Below, one piece after another: positions 21,501 through 29,700 of a DNA stretch of 64,000 bases. The stretch is from Leuctra nigra (Eukaryota; Arthropoda; Insecta; Plecoptera; Leuctridae). A program made the translations under genes and the position numbers. Under the pieces are notes generated by a model. That model worked only from the letters and a program-made list of their open reading frames with translations, ran no database searches and was not told the DNA's origin. How positions within the stretch are numbered: the stretch's first letter is position 1; each line of letters opens with the position of its first letter. The stretch is taken from positions 16,295,701 through 16,359,700 of the forward strand of contig OW203771.1 of the NCBI GenBank assembly GCA_934045905.1, in the 5' to 3' direction.

Positions 21501-21999
21501 TCTACTAGGTGGCTTCTATCTAGTCCAAGTTTTTGATTGGTTTGTGCACTTCGAATATCAGGATGATTATGTATATCAGAGTTATGAAAACTATGCAGTA
21601 TTCGGAGCTTCAATGGGCCAGTACATTATTATGGTGATTGTGTTTTCTAAAGGGTCTCCATACAGACAACCAATCTACACCAACTACGTGCTAACCTTTT
21701 CAATGGCTTTGATGTTCTGTGTTAATACTTACATGGCAATGTGGTCCCCGGATTGGCTCTCAGGCTTGATGGAGCTGGAAATGCCACCAACATATCATTT
21801 CAGACTTGTCATTGTCTTCTTCTGGCTAATTAATTTCATTTTAGCGTACAATCTTGAGGAATTCATTGTTGGATATGTGTTAGCAAAGAAGATTATGCCG
21901 AGACTGAGAAGTCCTGAGTCAATGAAGCTGTATCGAAGAGTAGAAAAGGAGATCCAAGCAGACTCGAATTGGCCATACATTACTATGAATCATACATGA
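4..21999 (+). CDS. ATP13A3-like: P5B-type ATPase (ATP13A2/ATP13A3 family), 13 exons, N-terminus missing
   Basis: Joined exons: 4-132, 2979-3177, 4042-4198, 5876-6080, 10856-11054, 11549-11838, 12670-12870, 16262-16450, 17243-17489, 18002-18244, 18957-19099, 19869-20085, 21074-21999. All have AG/GT borders and matching phases and give 1114 residues plus stop. P5B pumps are endolysosomal membrane proteins; the ATP13A2/3 branch moves polyamines from the lumen to the cytosol. Motifs in order (numbered from the first codon seen): HWVPQW near 18-23 in the N-terminal membrane region; LTGES near 295-299 (actuator domain) across an exon border; PPALP near 416-420, the P5B membrane signature; DKTGTLT near 459-465 with the phosphorylated Asp, split between exons; KGSPE near 591 (nucleotide domain); ITGDN near 685-689; CGDGAND near 809-815 (Mg2+ hinge); then the last membrane helices. 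The family is usually about 1150-1250 residues, so little is missing upstream. The family call is firm; the substrate is inferred. Confidence 0.93.
490..546. repeat. (GTT)n microsatellite
   Basis: About 18 GTT triplets, interrupted once by TTTT near the 3' end. Confidence 0.95.
1852..2146. mobile_element. Long-hairpin MITE, family A (degraded copy)
   Basis: The arms around 1905-1970 and 1990-2062 are inverted copies (CAGAACTGTTCAATGAAAAT against its complement). It matches two better copies at 40974-41345 and 42363-42747. The right end reads CACTCGGCCGTC, a worn form of the family end CACTACCCAGCCGTC. Confidence 0.65.
2532..2550. repeat. Poly-G run
   Basis: 19 consecutive G. Length is unreliable in any assembly. 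Confidence 0.9.
2979..3177 (+). CDS. ATP13A3-like: P5B ATPase exon 2
   Basis: Begins ENYQGKYKSYYVERV after TTTGCAG and ends ...DNDTYR with a GTAACT donor. Phase 0 to phase 1. It encodes the cytosolic N-terminal stretch before the conserved YVWD motif of the next exon. Confidence 0.85.
3178..4041. other. Intron 2 of the P5B gene
   Basis: No gene seen. It contains a TTAA-CCC junction at 3286 followed by a short palindrome (GGGGTCTGACAGACCCC) and a poly-G run at 3919-3940. Confidence 0.5.
4042..4198 (+). CDS. ATP13A3-like: P5B ATPase exon 3
   Basis: Codes for DSGVIRGVWVKKLCYVWD...SGLSQEEQALR. The YVWD...F.RL.GLE and GL..EEQ..R patterns are the P5B N-terminal signature. Borders are TTTCAG and GTAATG. 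Confidence 0.9.
4206..4733. mobile_element. CATGGGCG-TIR element, family B
   Basis: Starts CATGGGCGTCC and ends in its inverted form (CGAACGCCCATG). It includes a poly-C run (4231-4244) and two GCCCTGCGGGGC-like motifs. The same ends bound 19524-19843. Positions 4547-4690 are an inverted fragment of the GGAGCG hairpin family, so this copy is probably composite. Confidence 0.6.
4541..4690 (-). mobile_element. GGAGCG-hairpin element, 3'-end fragment
   Basis: Reads on the minus strand through the same terminal sequence as 27540-27680 and 55195-55350, ending in the hairpin GGAGCGACCGCTCC and then ACTAGAT. Confidence 0.65.
5336..5682. mobile_element. hAT-type MITE with perfect 8-bp target duplication
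   Basis: Ends are CAGGGGTCGGCAACC and the inverted AGTTGCCGACCCCTG. It is flanked on both sides by CTCTAGAG (5328-5335 and 5683-5690), the 8-bp duplication typical of hAT transposons. 347 bp and no transposase, so non-autonomous. Confidence 0.93.
5876..6080 (+). CDS. ATP13A3-like: P5B ATPase exon 4 (first membrane hairpin of the core)
   Basis: Codes for RRLVYGNNEIIVPMQSIPN through LLDPFYFFQLFSICLWFADQ to TRK. It matches the family pattern R..YG.N.I.V......LL..E.L.PFY.FQLFS..LWF. The first possible donor (AAG|GTAACG) is used here because it gives one copy of the second helix and phase 0 into the next exon. 36 further copies of this donor follow in the array. Confidence 0.85.
6004..9665 (+). 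repeat. 99-bp tandem array, 37 copies of an exon-donor segment
   Basis: Each unit holds the last 26 codons of exon 4 (YIAYPITIILMTTFGVWSY and on to TRK), the donor GTAACG and 21 bases ending in TTACTCAG. 99 is a multiple of three and the unit has no in-frame stop, so copies 1-34 stay in the exon frame. Copy 35 (from 9370) lacks one base. Copies are nearly identical; two main variants (TATCCC and TACCCC) are interspersed. Single-copy changes occur in copy 2 (CTA), copy 4 (GTAGCG), copy 20 (TATCGC), copy 33 (GGAGCA) and copy 34 (AGAAAG). Confidence 0.95.
9853..10268. mobile_element. CAGGCGCGTAGG-TIR element, family C
   Basis: Left end CAGACGCGTAGGAA, right end TACCTACGCGCCTG. Contains poly-C runs at 9889-9902 and 10224-10241 and GCCCTGCGGGGC motifs. 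The same ends bound 30033-30340. Confidence 0.65.
10295..10790 (+). mobile_element. (AATCT)n-tailed retroposon with 11-bp target duplication
   Basis: Flanked by GACTCTTTGTA at 10284-10294 and 10791-10801. It starts near GACGGCTGCCACC and ends TAATCTAATCTAATCT. Related copies lie at 28644-29095, 29620-29885 (old) and 61229-61612 (minus strand). Simple-repeat tail plus target duplication means copying through RNA. No ORF, so it is a SINE or a LINE remnant; Pol III boxes are not clear. Confidence 0.85.
10856..11054 (+). CDS. ATP13A3-like: P5B ATPase exon 5 (actuator domain, first part)
   Basis: Codes for SQRRLHETVHAVGDVTLCRQ through LVPGDVIVIPNEGCRMHCD to NESMLTG. PGD.I.IP and C..D...L.G.C..NESMLTGES are actuator-domain motifs. 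Acceptor CCACAG, donor GTGGGT, phase 1. Confidence 0.92.
11055..11548. other. Intron 5 of the P5B gene
   Basis: AT-rich; nothing recognised. Confidence 0.5.
11549..11838 (+). CDS. ATP13A3-like: P5B ATPase exon 6 (actuator end and third helix)
   Basis: GESVPVSKNAFPMYN, HTLYCGTDVIQAR, VVLRTGYLTTKGSLVRSILY, then a hydrophobic helix FILILAVVALMGLIYTAID. TLYCGT..IQ and RTG..T.KG.L.RSILYP are family-conserved. Ends in phase 0. Confidence 0.94.
11839..12669. other. Intron 6 of the P5B gene, with a long hairpin
   Basis: The only structure seen is an inverted repeat of roughly 100-bp arms (12066-12170 against 12285-12375), built on AAACTTAGGGTTATC and TTGGAGATGAAA-like sequence. Probably a small hairpin transposon. 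Confidence 0.6.
12066..12375. repeat. Long inverted repeat (hairpin)
   Basis: Arms 12066-12170 and 12285-12375 are complementary apart from a few mismatches, for example GACAAACTTAGGGTTATC against GATAACCCTAAGTTTGTC. Confidence 0.75.
12670..12870 (+). CDS. ATP13A3-like: P5B ATPase exon 7 (PPALP helix to DK of the phosphorylation site)
   Basis: FSRDTPVSEVIIKALDLLT, then ICIPPALPAAMTVGKIFAQ, RRLEKRDIYCINSRIINVTG, ending CMCFDK|GTGCGT. The conserved Asp-Lys closes the exon. Phase 0 on both sides. Confidence 0.95.
13166..13482. repeat. Long inverted repeat (hairpin)
   Basis: Arms near 13166-13265 and 13378-13482: AAAAGGCAGCCCTACTTTTT against AAAAAGTAGGGGTCGCCTTTT-like sequence, with further pairing around the GAGACACAGAT segments. 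Confidence 0.65.
13811..15890 (-). mobile_element. Helitron-like element, 2.1 kb, minus strand
   Basis: Its 3' end (13811 side) reads AACGC-loop-GCGTT, a short hairpin, then TTCCTAG followed by T, as Helitrons end (CTRR before T). Its other end carries GAGCGAGCGAAGCGAGC next to a T-rich run and CACGGACCTCTG, shared with 43669-44455 and 55541-56354. A short basic ORF lies inside. The 5' TC end was not found, so the class is tentative. Confidence 0.6.
14347..14577 (-). pseudogene. Short basic ORF in the Helitron-like element
   Basis: 76 codons starting MPKNGKTSARMKAIKAKKR, then ETDEAKSKRLKQN and ETPDQTAARRYSNNQRN. Arg/Ala-rich stretches of the ETP.Q.AAR type are common at the N-terminus of arthropod Helitron replicase/helicase proteins. 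Here the ORF stops after 76 codons, with no Rep or helicase motif following, so it is probably a remnant. Confidence 0.4.
16262..16450 (+). CDS. ATP13A3-like: P5B ATPase exon 8 (TGTLT and nucleotide domain)
   Basis: Begins TGTLTEDGLDYFCAVTV directly after the DK of exon 7 and ends GKISGDPLDMK|GTACAT. SGDPLD..M is conserved in P5B pumps. Phase 0 at both ends. Confidence 0.95.
16451..17242. other. Intron 8 of the P5B gene
   Basis: Contains a TA-flanked inverted-repeat element at 16756-16917; the rest is AT-rich and unremarkable. Confidence 0.55.
16756..16917. mobile_element. TA-flanked MITE with GGTTGTACAATGT ends
   Basis: Left GGTTGTACAATGTACCGATA, right TATCGGGACATTGTACAACC, with TA on both sides. 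A degraded relative (GCCGCTAACTTTATCGGGAC) lies at 63445-63590. Confidence 0.65.
17243..17489 (+). CDS. ATP13A3-like: P5B ATPase exon 9 (nucleotide-binding domain)
   Basis: MFESTGWAFEES, then FAFESNLQRMSAV and ILYSKGSPETLQML. KGSPE is the family's KGAPE nucleotide-site motif. Donor GTAACT, phase 1. Confidence 0.94.
17490..18001. other. Intron 9 of the P5B gene
   Basis: No repeat or gene recognised. Confidence 0.5.
18002..18244 (+). CDS. ATP13A3-like: P5B ATPase exon 10
   Basis: VPEDMTATLQAYTQKGYRVIA, then EFEFLGLIVLENRVKPQT and IKTVMITG. GYRVIA.A.R.L and F.GL...N..K..T are conserved P-domain lead-in motifs. Ends inside MITG|DN. Confidence 0.95.
18245..18956. other. Intron 10 of the P5B gene, with a 350-bp hairpin
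   Basis: Dominated by an inverted repeat (18368-18719). The rest is AT-rich. Confidence 0.6.
18368..18719. repeat. Long near-perfect hairpin
   Basis: Left arm 18368-18500 (AATCGGCAAATAATACAAAA, GAAAGTATTCAAACTATTTC) pairs with right arm 18585-18719 (GAAATAGTTTGAATACTTTC, TTTTGTATTATTTGCCGAT). About 130 bp per arm with few mismatches. Confidence 0.8.
18957..19099 (+). CDS. ATP13A3-like: P5B ATPase exon 11 (GDN motif)
   Basis: GDNMETAISVARESGIIG...YYTPVAIST. GDN..TA..VA...G is the P-domain motif. Acceptor CGTCAG, donor GTAAGT, ends phase 0. Confidence 0.94.
19100..19868. other. Intron 11 of the P5B gene
   Basis: A poly-T run at about 19180-19200 and a complete family B element (19524-19843). 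Confidence 0.55.
19524..19843. mobile_element. CATGGGCG-TIR element, family B, with ACAGT flanks
   Basis: Starts CATGGGCGTCC and ends GTGGACGCCATG. ACAGT stands directly on both sides (19519-19523 and 19844-19848), a likely 5-bp target duplication. Includes the CCCCGCAGGGCG motif and poly-G runs. Confidence 0.7.
19869..20085 (+). CDS. ATP13A3-like: P5B ATPase exon 12 (P domain)
   Basis: KLQSEHEYDTAHDWSVDVCH, then FAMTGTTW, RGVVFARMKSNQKQQLVQ and TDYHV. FAMTG..W and VFARM.P.QK..LV..L are family motifs; here the usual Pro before QK is Asn. The first donor (TCG|GTAAGT) gives the frame into GMCGDGAND. Confidence 0.92.
19986..20385 (+). repeat. 100-bp tandem duplication of the exon 12 3' edge (4 units)
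   Basis: The native 100 bases to 20085 are followed by copies at 20086-20185, 20186-20285 and 20286-20385. Each extra copy has donor GTAAGT, then TCACATGGCAG, then exon sequence. The extra copies share three changes from the native exon (GTACGCGGGGTCGTATTC for GTGCGCGGTGTCGTCTTC), so they spread from one diverged copy. 100 is not a multiple of three. Confidence 0.93.
20386..21073. other. Rest of intron 12 of the P5B gene
   Basis: AT-rich, no repeat or exon recognised. Confidence 0.5.
21074..21999 (+). CDS. ATP13A3-like: P5B ATPase exon 13 (last exon, membrane helices and stop)
   Basis: [43 protein letters not shown], then several hydrophobic helices with GDFQF-like (TDFQFLYIDIFL) and FSKG.P.RQP.Y.N motifs; stop TGA at 21997-21999. 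It joins exon 12 in phase 1. Confidence 0.96.
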
Positions 22000-22179
22000 T
22001 CATGATACATGATGCATGGACATGGGAGCATTTCCGGCTGAAGAATCGATACAATCTCAGCACATTACCTGAAAAATCATTACCATACCAAGTAACAAAA
22101 CTGATAGGTATTTGGAAATTGAAGGGCCTGGTGCAAAAACAAGTTTGAATGCAGAGACAGTCGCGTCCGGGCTTGACTG

Positions 22180-22317
22180 ACCTGGGGCCCTATTCCACAA
22201 TTTGAAAATTCCAGATTCGGCCCGAATATGATTCACGGTCATATAGTTTAACATTGCACCGAATCGGATTCTGGTCGAATCCGGATATTTAAAGTTCTAG
22301 AATAGGGCCCCTGGGCA
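22180..22317. mobile_element. Small TIR element (GGGGCCCTATTC ends)
   Basis: TGACCTGGGGCCCTATTC at the left, GAATAGGGCCCCTGGGCAG at the right, inverted copies about 100 bp apart. Confidence 0.6.
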
Positions 22318-23047
22318 GTCATCACGTACCTGTATAATGATTCAATAATAAGTCGCGTAAAACTCCAAATGAAATTGTACTTAATTGGCTTACCAAGGCC
22401 CACTAGTTTTTCTGATGAATTAGGTAACCAGTCACTTGAGGCATTACACTACTCTTACTGGGACAAAAATTTAGTCAACAGGCATCTAATTTTCTGATGG
22501 AGTTGGGTAATATCCATGTTTGGATATTTAGGAAAATTATAATTTTTTATATAAAATCCTCACTGCAACAATTCAACCACAAAAATTCCAAATACTAGAA
22601 GCATTTTTGGAATTCTGAGTAACAACGACTGATTATTGTTTTAGGGTGTGGTCCAATGGTCGCAACTTTAATTACTACTATAAGCGGAGAGATAAGTGAG
22701 ATAACAAAATGATATTTTATTTATAGTTACTACTAATGACCGCTTTTACCATCTTCTAATAAAGAACACGATGGCCTGTGTTAAATGCCTGATGGAATAC
22801 GCCAATAACGACAGTTATTATTTGGCAGATGTCTATTGGGGGGTGATAAAACTAGTCATTGGTTCAAATTTAAACTGAGATTGGTGCAGGGAAAAACATT
22901 TAATAGTGTTTATATTCTTAGATAATAACGTGTGTGTATTCAAGAAATGCTGTAAGTATTTTTTTGACTGCGAAACTGACATTCTAAATGTAAACAAGCA
23001 TTTGAAGAACTTGCTGAGAAAATGTACAAGAGTTGTTAGACCTTTAA

Positions 23048-23053
23048 AATAAA
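23048..23053 (+). terminator. Candidate poly(A) signal of the P5B gene
   Basis: AATAAA about 1 kb after the stop codon, followed by TGTGTGAAAT and TTGTGTCTT. Confidence 0.5.
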
Positions 23054-23060
23054 GAATGTG

Positions 23061-23574
23061 TGAAATATGCATTGTGTCTTACATTTAGCCCTGTTGTTCC
23101 TAATCATCGAAATGCATTATTGAAAAGACGTGATGTATGTACATTTATTTTGGAATACAAAACACAATAAGTAGGGACCTACATAAAATCTGAAAAATAG
23201 AGTCATTTCAGATTTTCCTTGAGTTTGACACAAATATTGTCGTTGGTGTTAATAAGGTCGACTAAAAATTAACTAAACTTAAATAGTTTTCACATTTTTC
23301 ATCATTTAATGGTTCAAAAGTTATAGCAAACTAGGAAATAATTATAATGTTTACAGTGTTATAATGTTGTATGTAGTACAGCCGACTCTTAAAAATGATA
23401 AAACTGTTTGTATTTGAGTTTTAATATTCCATTCTGTACTCTGGTCCTAAATAATTAAACAAGCGTTCTGAGCGCTCTTTCACAGCGTTTCTTTTAGAAG
23501 TCAATACCCATGTCAAGTTGTTTAGAACATCATGCAAAAATTCAAATAAAAAGTCAAGCATCCAGATTGAATTG
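23061..23574. other. Intergenic region between convergent genes
   Basis: Separates the 3' end of the P5B gene from the 3' end of the first carboxypeptidase gene. No gene seen; AT-rich. Confidence 0.55.
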
Positions 23575-23580
23575 TTTATT
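23575..23580 (-). terminator. Poly(A) signal of carboxypeptidase gene 1
   Basis: AATAAA on the minus strand, 34 bases past the stop codon. Confidence 0.75.
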
Positions 23581-23613
23581 TCATTCCACCTTCGTCCTCA
23601 CACTGTAATGCAA

Positions 23614-23792
23614 TTAGACAACTGATTCCCCCATGACCCTCATGGCTGGCCAGAACGTCGTGACCATGTTCTGGATCTCCGACGCCGGCGGGTCGAAGCC
23701 GTTGGCGCCACCTCCAGGCAGCTCGATAGTGTACGAGATGGGGATCTCGGCAATCCCCAGCGCCCAGTCGTCACTCGCTCCAGACGCAGCAT
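23614..23792 (-). CDS. Carboxypeptidase 1, exon 9 (catalytic Glu, stop)
   Basis: [13 protein letters not shown], then [20 protein letters not shown], ending MGESVV and TAA. Carries Tyr248, Asp255 and Glu270 equivalents; the Tyr codon is split with exon 8. Confidence 0.95.
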
Positions 23793-26700
23793 CTGAACAA
23801 TCAGTTAGAATCTCGTTTAGGTAGAGCAATCGATCGATATATACAAAAATATTTTTTCTTTAAATCAAGTTCAAAAAACGTTTTCCTACATTTCAACTAT
23901 ATTTAAGTATAACTGACTCATTTAATGTCATTTAGGATGCAACTCCAGTCCAACAATGAGTTTTCAATTGTATGTCATCAGAGGATGAACACAACTTTAA
24001 AAAATAGCACGCGTTGGTATTGTTTTCAATTTTTTTCCTGCTAGTACGTTCATATGTCTACCATAAGAAAAAATTTCGTTCAAATCAATCGACACAAAAA
24101 AATAGATCTTCATTATAGACTGATTTGAGCTGACGTCACGATCTCGGCGTGGGTCAGGCCCATCAATGTTAATAAATAAACTTGATATAAACTAAGAAAA
24201 CAATCACCCTAAATGCATGTTGTTGCTGCATCTCACTGGCCTGATGGCCCTACGCCGAGATTTCAAGGTAGGGGGAGGAGCCTATTCCTATAGGAATCCT
24301 GCTCGTGACGTCACAAGGGTAGAATAATGGAGGCTGCCCTGGTAGGGAAAATGTATCAAAACTATACATAATAGATAAATCATATTTCTCAGATGAATAT
24401 TTAACTTGAAAATGTGTAAGAATAAATATTTCGTATCATTATTAACTATGTACTCACTTAAATATCTTTATTTCATTATGTAATCACTCTAAATATGAAC
24501 TTTGGATTCCCGCTGTCAGATTTGTTTATCCCCTATACCTTTATATAGGTTACTATGGCTACCTTTTCTCACGCAGGTTGCCTATTGTATTCAGAGGGGG
24601 TGAAATCACTCTATAGCCTAAAAATTACACGATTTTTTTTCCGCCATAAGATAACTTGGTGGAGACAAATCAATTTATCTCAGAAAAAGGACAAGGGAAG
24701 TGTTTAATTTTTTCAGGGGATGTGTTTTGCATGATTAACAGTAAGTCACCAACATTTCAAGTAAATCGGAAACATTGAGGTTATGGTGGTTCTATCTTAA
24801 AGGAGGGACTAGCGATATTATCACGGTCTTCTTGAAATTTCCACAAATTTGCAAAGAACTACGATTTTCTAGAATACCGTGTACTTAGGTAGAACGTACT
24901 ACTCATGATATTTCTAAATTTGTGTAAGGAACAAAGGTGAGTGCTTATGATTGAGATTCTCGTCTCCACAAGTGTGATTGTTACTTACACAGCACGTTGG
25001 TGGATGAACCGATCTCGTAGGGTCTTCCTCCCAGAGCTTGTTGGGCTGCGTCGGCTCTTACTGCCAGTTCGTGCTAAACAGTCACAAGTACTATTAGAAG
25101 AACAATCTCATCGAACAAGCGTCATGCACAGATGTGAAATCAAGCGGTCGTGAGCAAGAACAAGACAAATCGACTTGACCTGTTCTTGTTGCCACCGCGT
25201 CGTAGCGGCATTCACATTTCTTGTCGAAAGTGATTCAAACGGAGGGCCAGCTTTGACATTGAATATCTCAGATCCAGTTTCTTCGAATTGACCGGTTCTT
25301 GTACCCAGCCCCTGATTTGATATTTGGCCCCCGATAGTTTCCCAAAACTATGAGGATCCCTGTGACTGTTCATGTCTCCTTATAAATGTTGTTCAAATGA
25401 ATCGTGAATGGATGTCTTGCGGGAAAAGCGCGTGGAAAAAGATGGTACTAAACGAGATATCGTTTTGGGGGTATTTGGTGATGTAGCATGGGCTTTTACC
25501 GTGTGGCTTGTGCTTTTAGACTACGTCACAGTTGGCGCATTATTTCAAATTCAAAATTGATTATTGTTTTCAATGATTTTGAGCCGATTATACATTGTAA
25601 CTTACATAGATTAGTATAAGACACTGGACAGAATGACAGGTACGATTTAATATTATTTTTAAGCATTTTTTTAACGCCTAAGGCCCATGCTACACGACCA
25701 AATACTCCCAAAACGTTATCTCGTTAACTCATCTTTTACCGCGCGCGCTTTTCCCGCAAGACATCCATTGGTCTTCTCCGGGATGACCTTGGGCATAACA
25801 TGACTGACATGATCAACCATAAGTGGCTTAGTGAGTTCTGCAAGCTACAATATCAAAACACACTAAATTATTCACGTTTTTGTAGATCACTTTCAGGATA
25901 TCGCTGTAGGAATAACTTACCATAACTTCCCAGCCGACTGGCAGCTCCGAGGTCCAGCCCCACGGGTAGAGGAAGTACTGCAATCCAACAATATGCATTA
26001 TATTCGACGCTTGATTTCACGATACCAATACTTTATGATTTCCCAATAGGACGCTCTAAATACTTCATCAGACGACAATCCGTTTTATCGGATCAGAATT
26101 GAAGATGTTGATGATTTTGACATTTTCAGTAATAATTCCACATGATCATGTTTTAACTAAAACTATCCTTCATCACAGCCCATCCGATGATGCAGAAAAG
26201 TTAATAATTTGTTCATAAACTTGTTCTCACATTGAGTTGAGACGTATTGACAAGCTAATGGATAGATATGTTTCACTATAAACCATCACCAGTCTCAAGA
26301 GTGGATGGAAATTGCAATTCCTATTCTGAGTTGGCGTGATAATGTCTCTTAGGTGAAGGTAATCAGGACCCCATAAAAACACTCCGTGTAAAAAAAACAG
26401 CCAAGTCTCTTCAACTAAAAAAAAATTTATGAAATCTAAAAATTCTGCACTGAAACGTAGTGATATCAAAAAATGAGCCAAGTCAAATCTTTATTTGAAA
26501 ATTAAAAAATACTTGGCGCATCGTGTATATAAATAGCTTAGAAGTATAGGCTAGATATAAACACATATACTTACAGTACCTATACCTACAATGCCCTAAA
26601 AAAACGATGCGCCAAGTATTTTTTAATTTTCAAATAAAGATTTGACTTGGCTCATTTTTTGATATCACTACGTTTCAGTGCAGAATTTTTAGATTTCATA

Positions 26701-29700
26701 ATATTTTTTTTTAGTTGAAGAGACTTGGCTGTTTTTTTTACACGGAGTGTTTTTTATGGGGATATCAATTATTTTTTTAGTTTATTTACACAACTTGTAA
26801 AACTTTTTGGGGCAACAATGGCTAATTCTTTTTAAAAAATACGCCATTTCCGAATAATTTACTAAAAAAAATATTGTTTGGAGCTAAATATATACTTAAA
26901 GTGATATACCATGAAGAATTGCGAAAGCATCGTTCCAATAGGTCCAGCCGTTTTCGAGATATGGCATCACTTCCGGTTTTCAAAATGGCGGCTGAAAGCT
27001 CTTACACATTGTAGTAATTTGTATATAAATACTTATATTTCATTATAAGACTTCTGAATATGTAGTTGGTTTTTATATAAAGGGAAGTGAATTTAGGCAG
27101 ATTTCGCTTAACTATGACGTCATTTCCGGTTTCAGTAATTAGAAAACTTTAATTTAACTACTGTTATTTCATATAGAGGACCGTCTGAATCGATTGGCGC
27201 AAATTTCGTTCCGATCGGTTAAGCCGTTTTTGAGATATGACGTCACTTCCGGTTTCAAAATGGCGGCACAAAAAATTTATAAGGGCAAGGTATCATCAGG
27301 CAGACGAGCTTTATATGTGGTGAAAATTTCGGGTCAATCGACCCTGCCGTTTAGCCTGTGGCGGAGACCGCGGAATTATTGGAAGATGAATTATAATCAT
27401 AATCATTATCTGAAAGCCGTACAATTTCACGATTTTCACTGTCCTCCAGCTCGCAAACTGCATAACGTATTATTGCCAAACTTGGAATATATGGTAGGGT
27501 GGGCCATAGCTCTAAATTAAAATATTTCGCAACAATGTGAGATTTCCCATTTTTAAGATCCAGTAGGCCGAAAATGCCACTTTGATGCTTACAGTAAAAG
27601 TGGGTTGCTCCAGCCTTTTTAAATGAGAGTGTGCGCGCGCTGTACGACTTGGCTGGCGTGGAGCGACCGCTCCACTAGATACGAAAAGGGTTTGTTGGAC
27701 CAGCATTGTAAACCCCTGACTGAATAATACTCCGATTTTGAGAACAGTGCCACTCTTTTTTTAATTATTAACTATTCTGTCATGGACTCGGTACAGAAGC
27801 GTCAAAATAAAGCTAAGCGCATTATTCTTAAAGTTGATAAACGCACACCAATAAACTTCATGTTTAACAAGCTTTATTCTTAAATGTAATTTTAAATTCA
27901 AAATTTAAATCTCAAATTTTCATTGATAAAATAGTTAATATTTTTTTACCACAATACTTACAGAATAAAGTAGATATGGTAAGTGACATTCATTCGCATT
28001 GTACTAGAGCTAGTACTAGTAATAATATTTATATTGATTTTAAAACCAAAACTACAACCCTAAAGTCTCCTTTGTTAAAGGTGCTAGACTTTATAACGAC
28101 ATTCCTGTATCCTATGTTTATAAATTGTTATAGTTATTTAAATGTATCTAGATATATTGCCATGCATTATCATTTATGTAATTTTTAATGTTTAAAAATG
28201 TAGATTGCTAAAAGCGTTAAGGCCGATGCACAATTGACGCAGACGGACGACGCGGGCGGACGATGGAGACGGATACGATGTTTAGGTATGACATATTCAC
28301 TATGACTGTTCACAATCGGACGCGGACGGACGACGACTTTAAGGCCGATGCACAATTGACGCAGACGGACGACGCGGACGGACGACGGAGACGGATACAA
28401 TGTTAAAGTCGTCGTCCGTTCGCGTCCGATTGTGAACAGCCAGATTGAATATGTCATACCTAAACATCGTATCCGTCTCCGTCGTCCGTCTGCGTCATCC
28501 GTCTGCGTCAATTGTGCATCGGCCTTTAACATTGTATCCGTCTCCGTCGTCCGTCCGCGTCGTCCGTCCGCGTCAATTGTGCATCGGCCTTTAAGCTTAC
28601 AAATAAACACCCTACAAACACAAGGCGCGCCCTGGGACGTCTCCCCCACCGATGGCTGCCACCTTAGCGCGGTAGTGGGGTTTGCGTTGGCCAATGATCC
28701 ATTGCAGCTACGCCGGCGAGCATATGATCATGTGTAAGGGTTACCCATGCCGGACAGATCAGTGGTGAGGTCCAGACAAAGAGCAGCCAGGGTCGGCCTA
28801 ACCATATCCTCCCTTGAATTTGCGGTCCCCATCGGGACGGCCTCTCCCCTCGAGATGGTGATCCCCCTGAAATCGGGTTCCGCCGGCCCGAATCCTCACA
28901 CCCCCCGGTCCGTCCCCATTCCGGCCTGGCCTCCCCACCAGTGTTGGACTCCCCCGGATCGGGCCCGTTAGGTCGACCCCTCCCCATGTCCACCACTTAT
29001 ATCAACAAAGTTAAATGCAAAAATGCAAAAATTAATGTGCGCAATATAACCTCGTCGTTGACGCGCCGTTAAACCACAATAATCTAATCTAATCTGGGAC
29101 GTCTCGCTTGGTATTGGGAGCGCCAAGTGTAGGAACCCTGTGTGTGAATGAAAGGTTATGACATCATTGATGACCTACCCAGCCGTATGAGTGGATGGTG
29201 ATGTAGATCCCGATCCTGTCTGCGTTGTTCAAGACGATGTCTCTCAAGTTACGGCATTCGGGCTCCGAGAAGGGGGTGGGGCCGGAGTAGATTTCGGAGC
29301 AGGGATTCTGGCTGGCGCCGACCTCTGAATGGACATTACAACACTCCATAAGAACACACTCACAGTCCATCAATAACTTTTAAAACTCAATGGCGTTGGT
29401 GTAAACAAAGAAAACATTAGCTAAGTATTTTGGGAGAGACGTCGAAATAATGGATTCAAGCCACAGTGTAGCCAGAGTAAATGATGGAGTGCGTACTTCA
29501 AAACCATGATGCCCCCTGAACGGACTGTCACATTGTCAGAGTCGGGGGGGGGGGGGGGGGATGAACAGTCCAGGATGGACCTGGTCTCATGCCCTTCCCT
29601 GAATATCCGACCGGATAGTCTTTGATTCCCCACCCCCTCTCACCCAAACGGACTACAGTCCGTTCCCTTGATACGGGACCCCACCTGCCCGAACCCTCTT

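Larger units (their letters stand above)
22000..23060 (+). other. 3' UTR of the P5B gene
   Basis: Untranslated tail with candidate poly(A) signals AATAAA at 22758-22763 and 23048-23053; the second is followed by TG-rich sequence and is the better candidate. A small TIR element (22180-22317) lies inside. Confidence 0.6.
25978..29178. other. Intron 6 of carboxypeptidase 1 (3.2 kb)
   Basis: Holds a GGAGCG-hairpin element (26369-27685), a foldback MITE (28217-28594) and a retroposon (28644-29095). No exon seen in 27700-28200. Confidence 0.6.

Noticed and set aside
27194..27520. 108-codon open frame
   Set aside because: Lies wholly in the GGAGCG-hairpin repeat; the related copy at 54770-55080 does not keep the frame.
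28185..28737. 169- and 101-codon open frames with Asp/Arg/Thr runs
   Set aside because: Translation of the GACGGACG microrepeats of a foldback MITE and of the adjacent retroposon.
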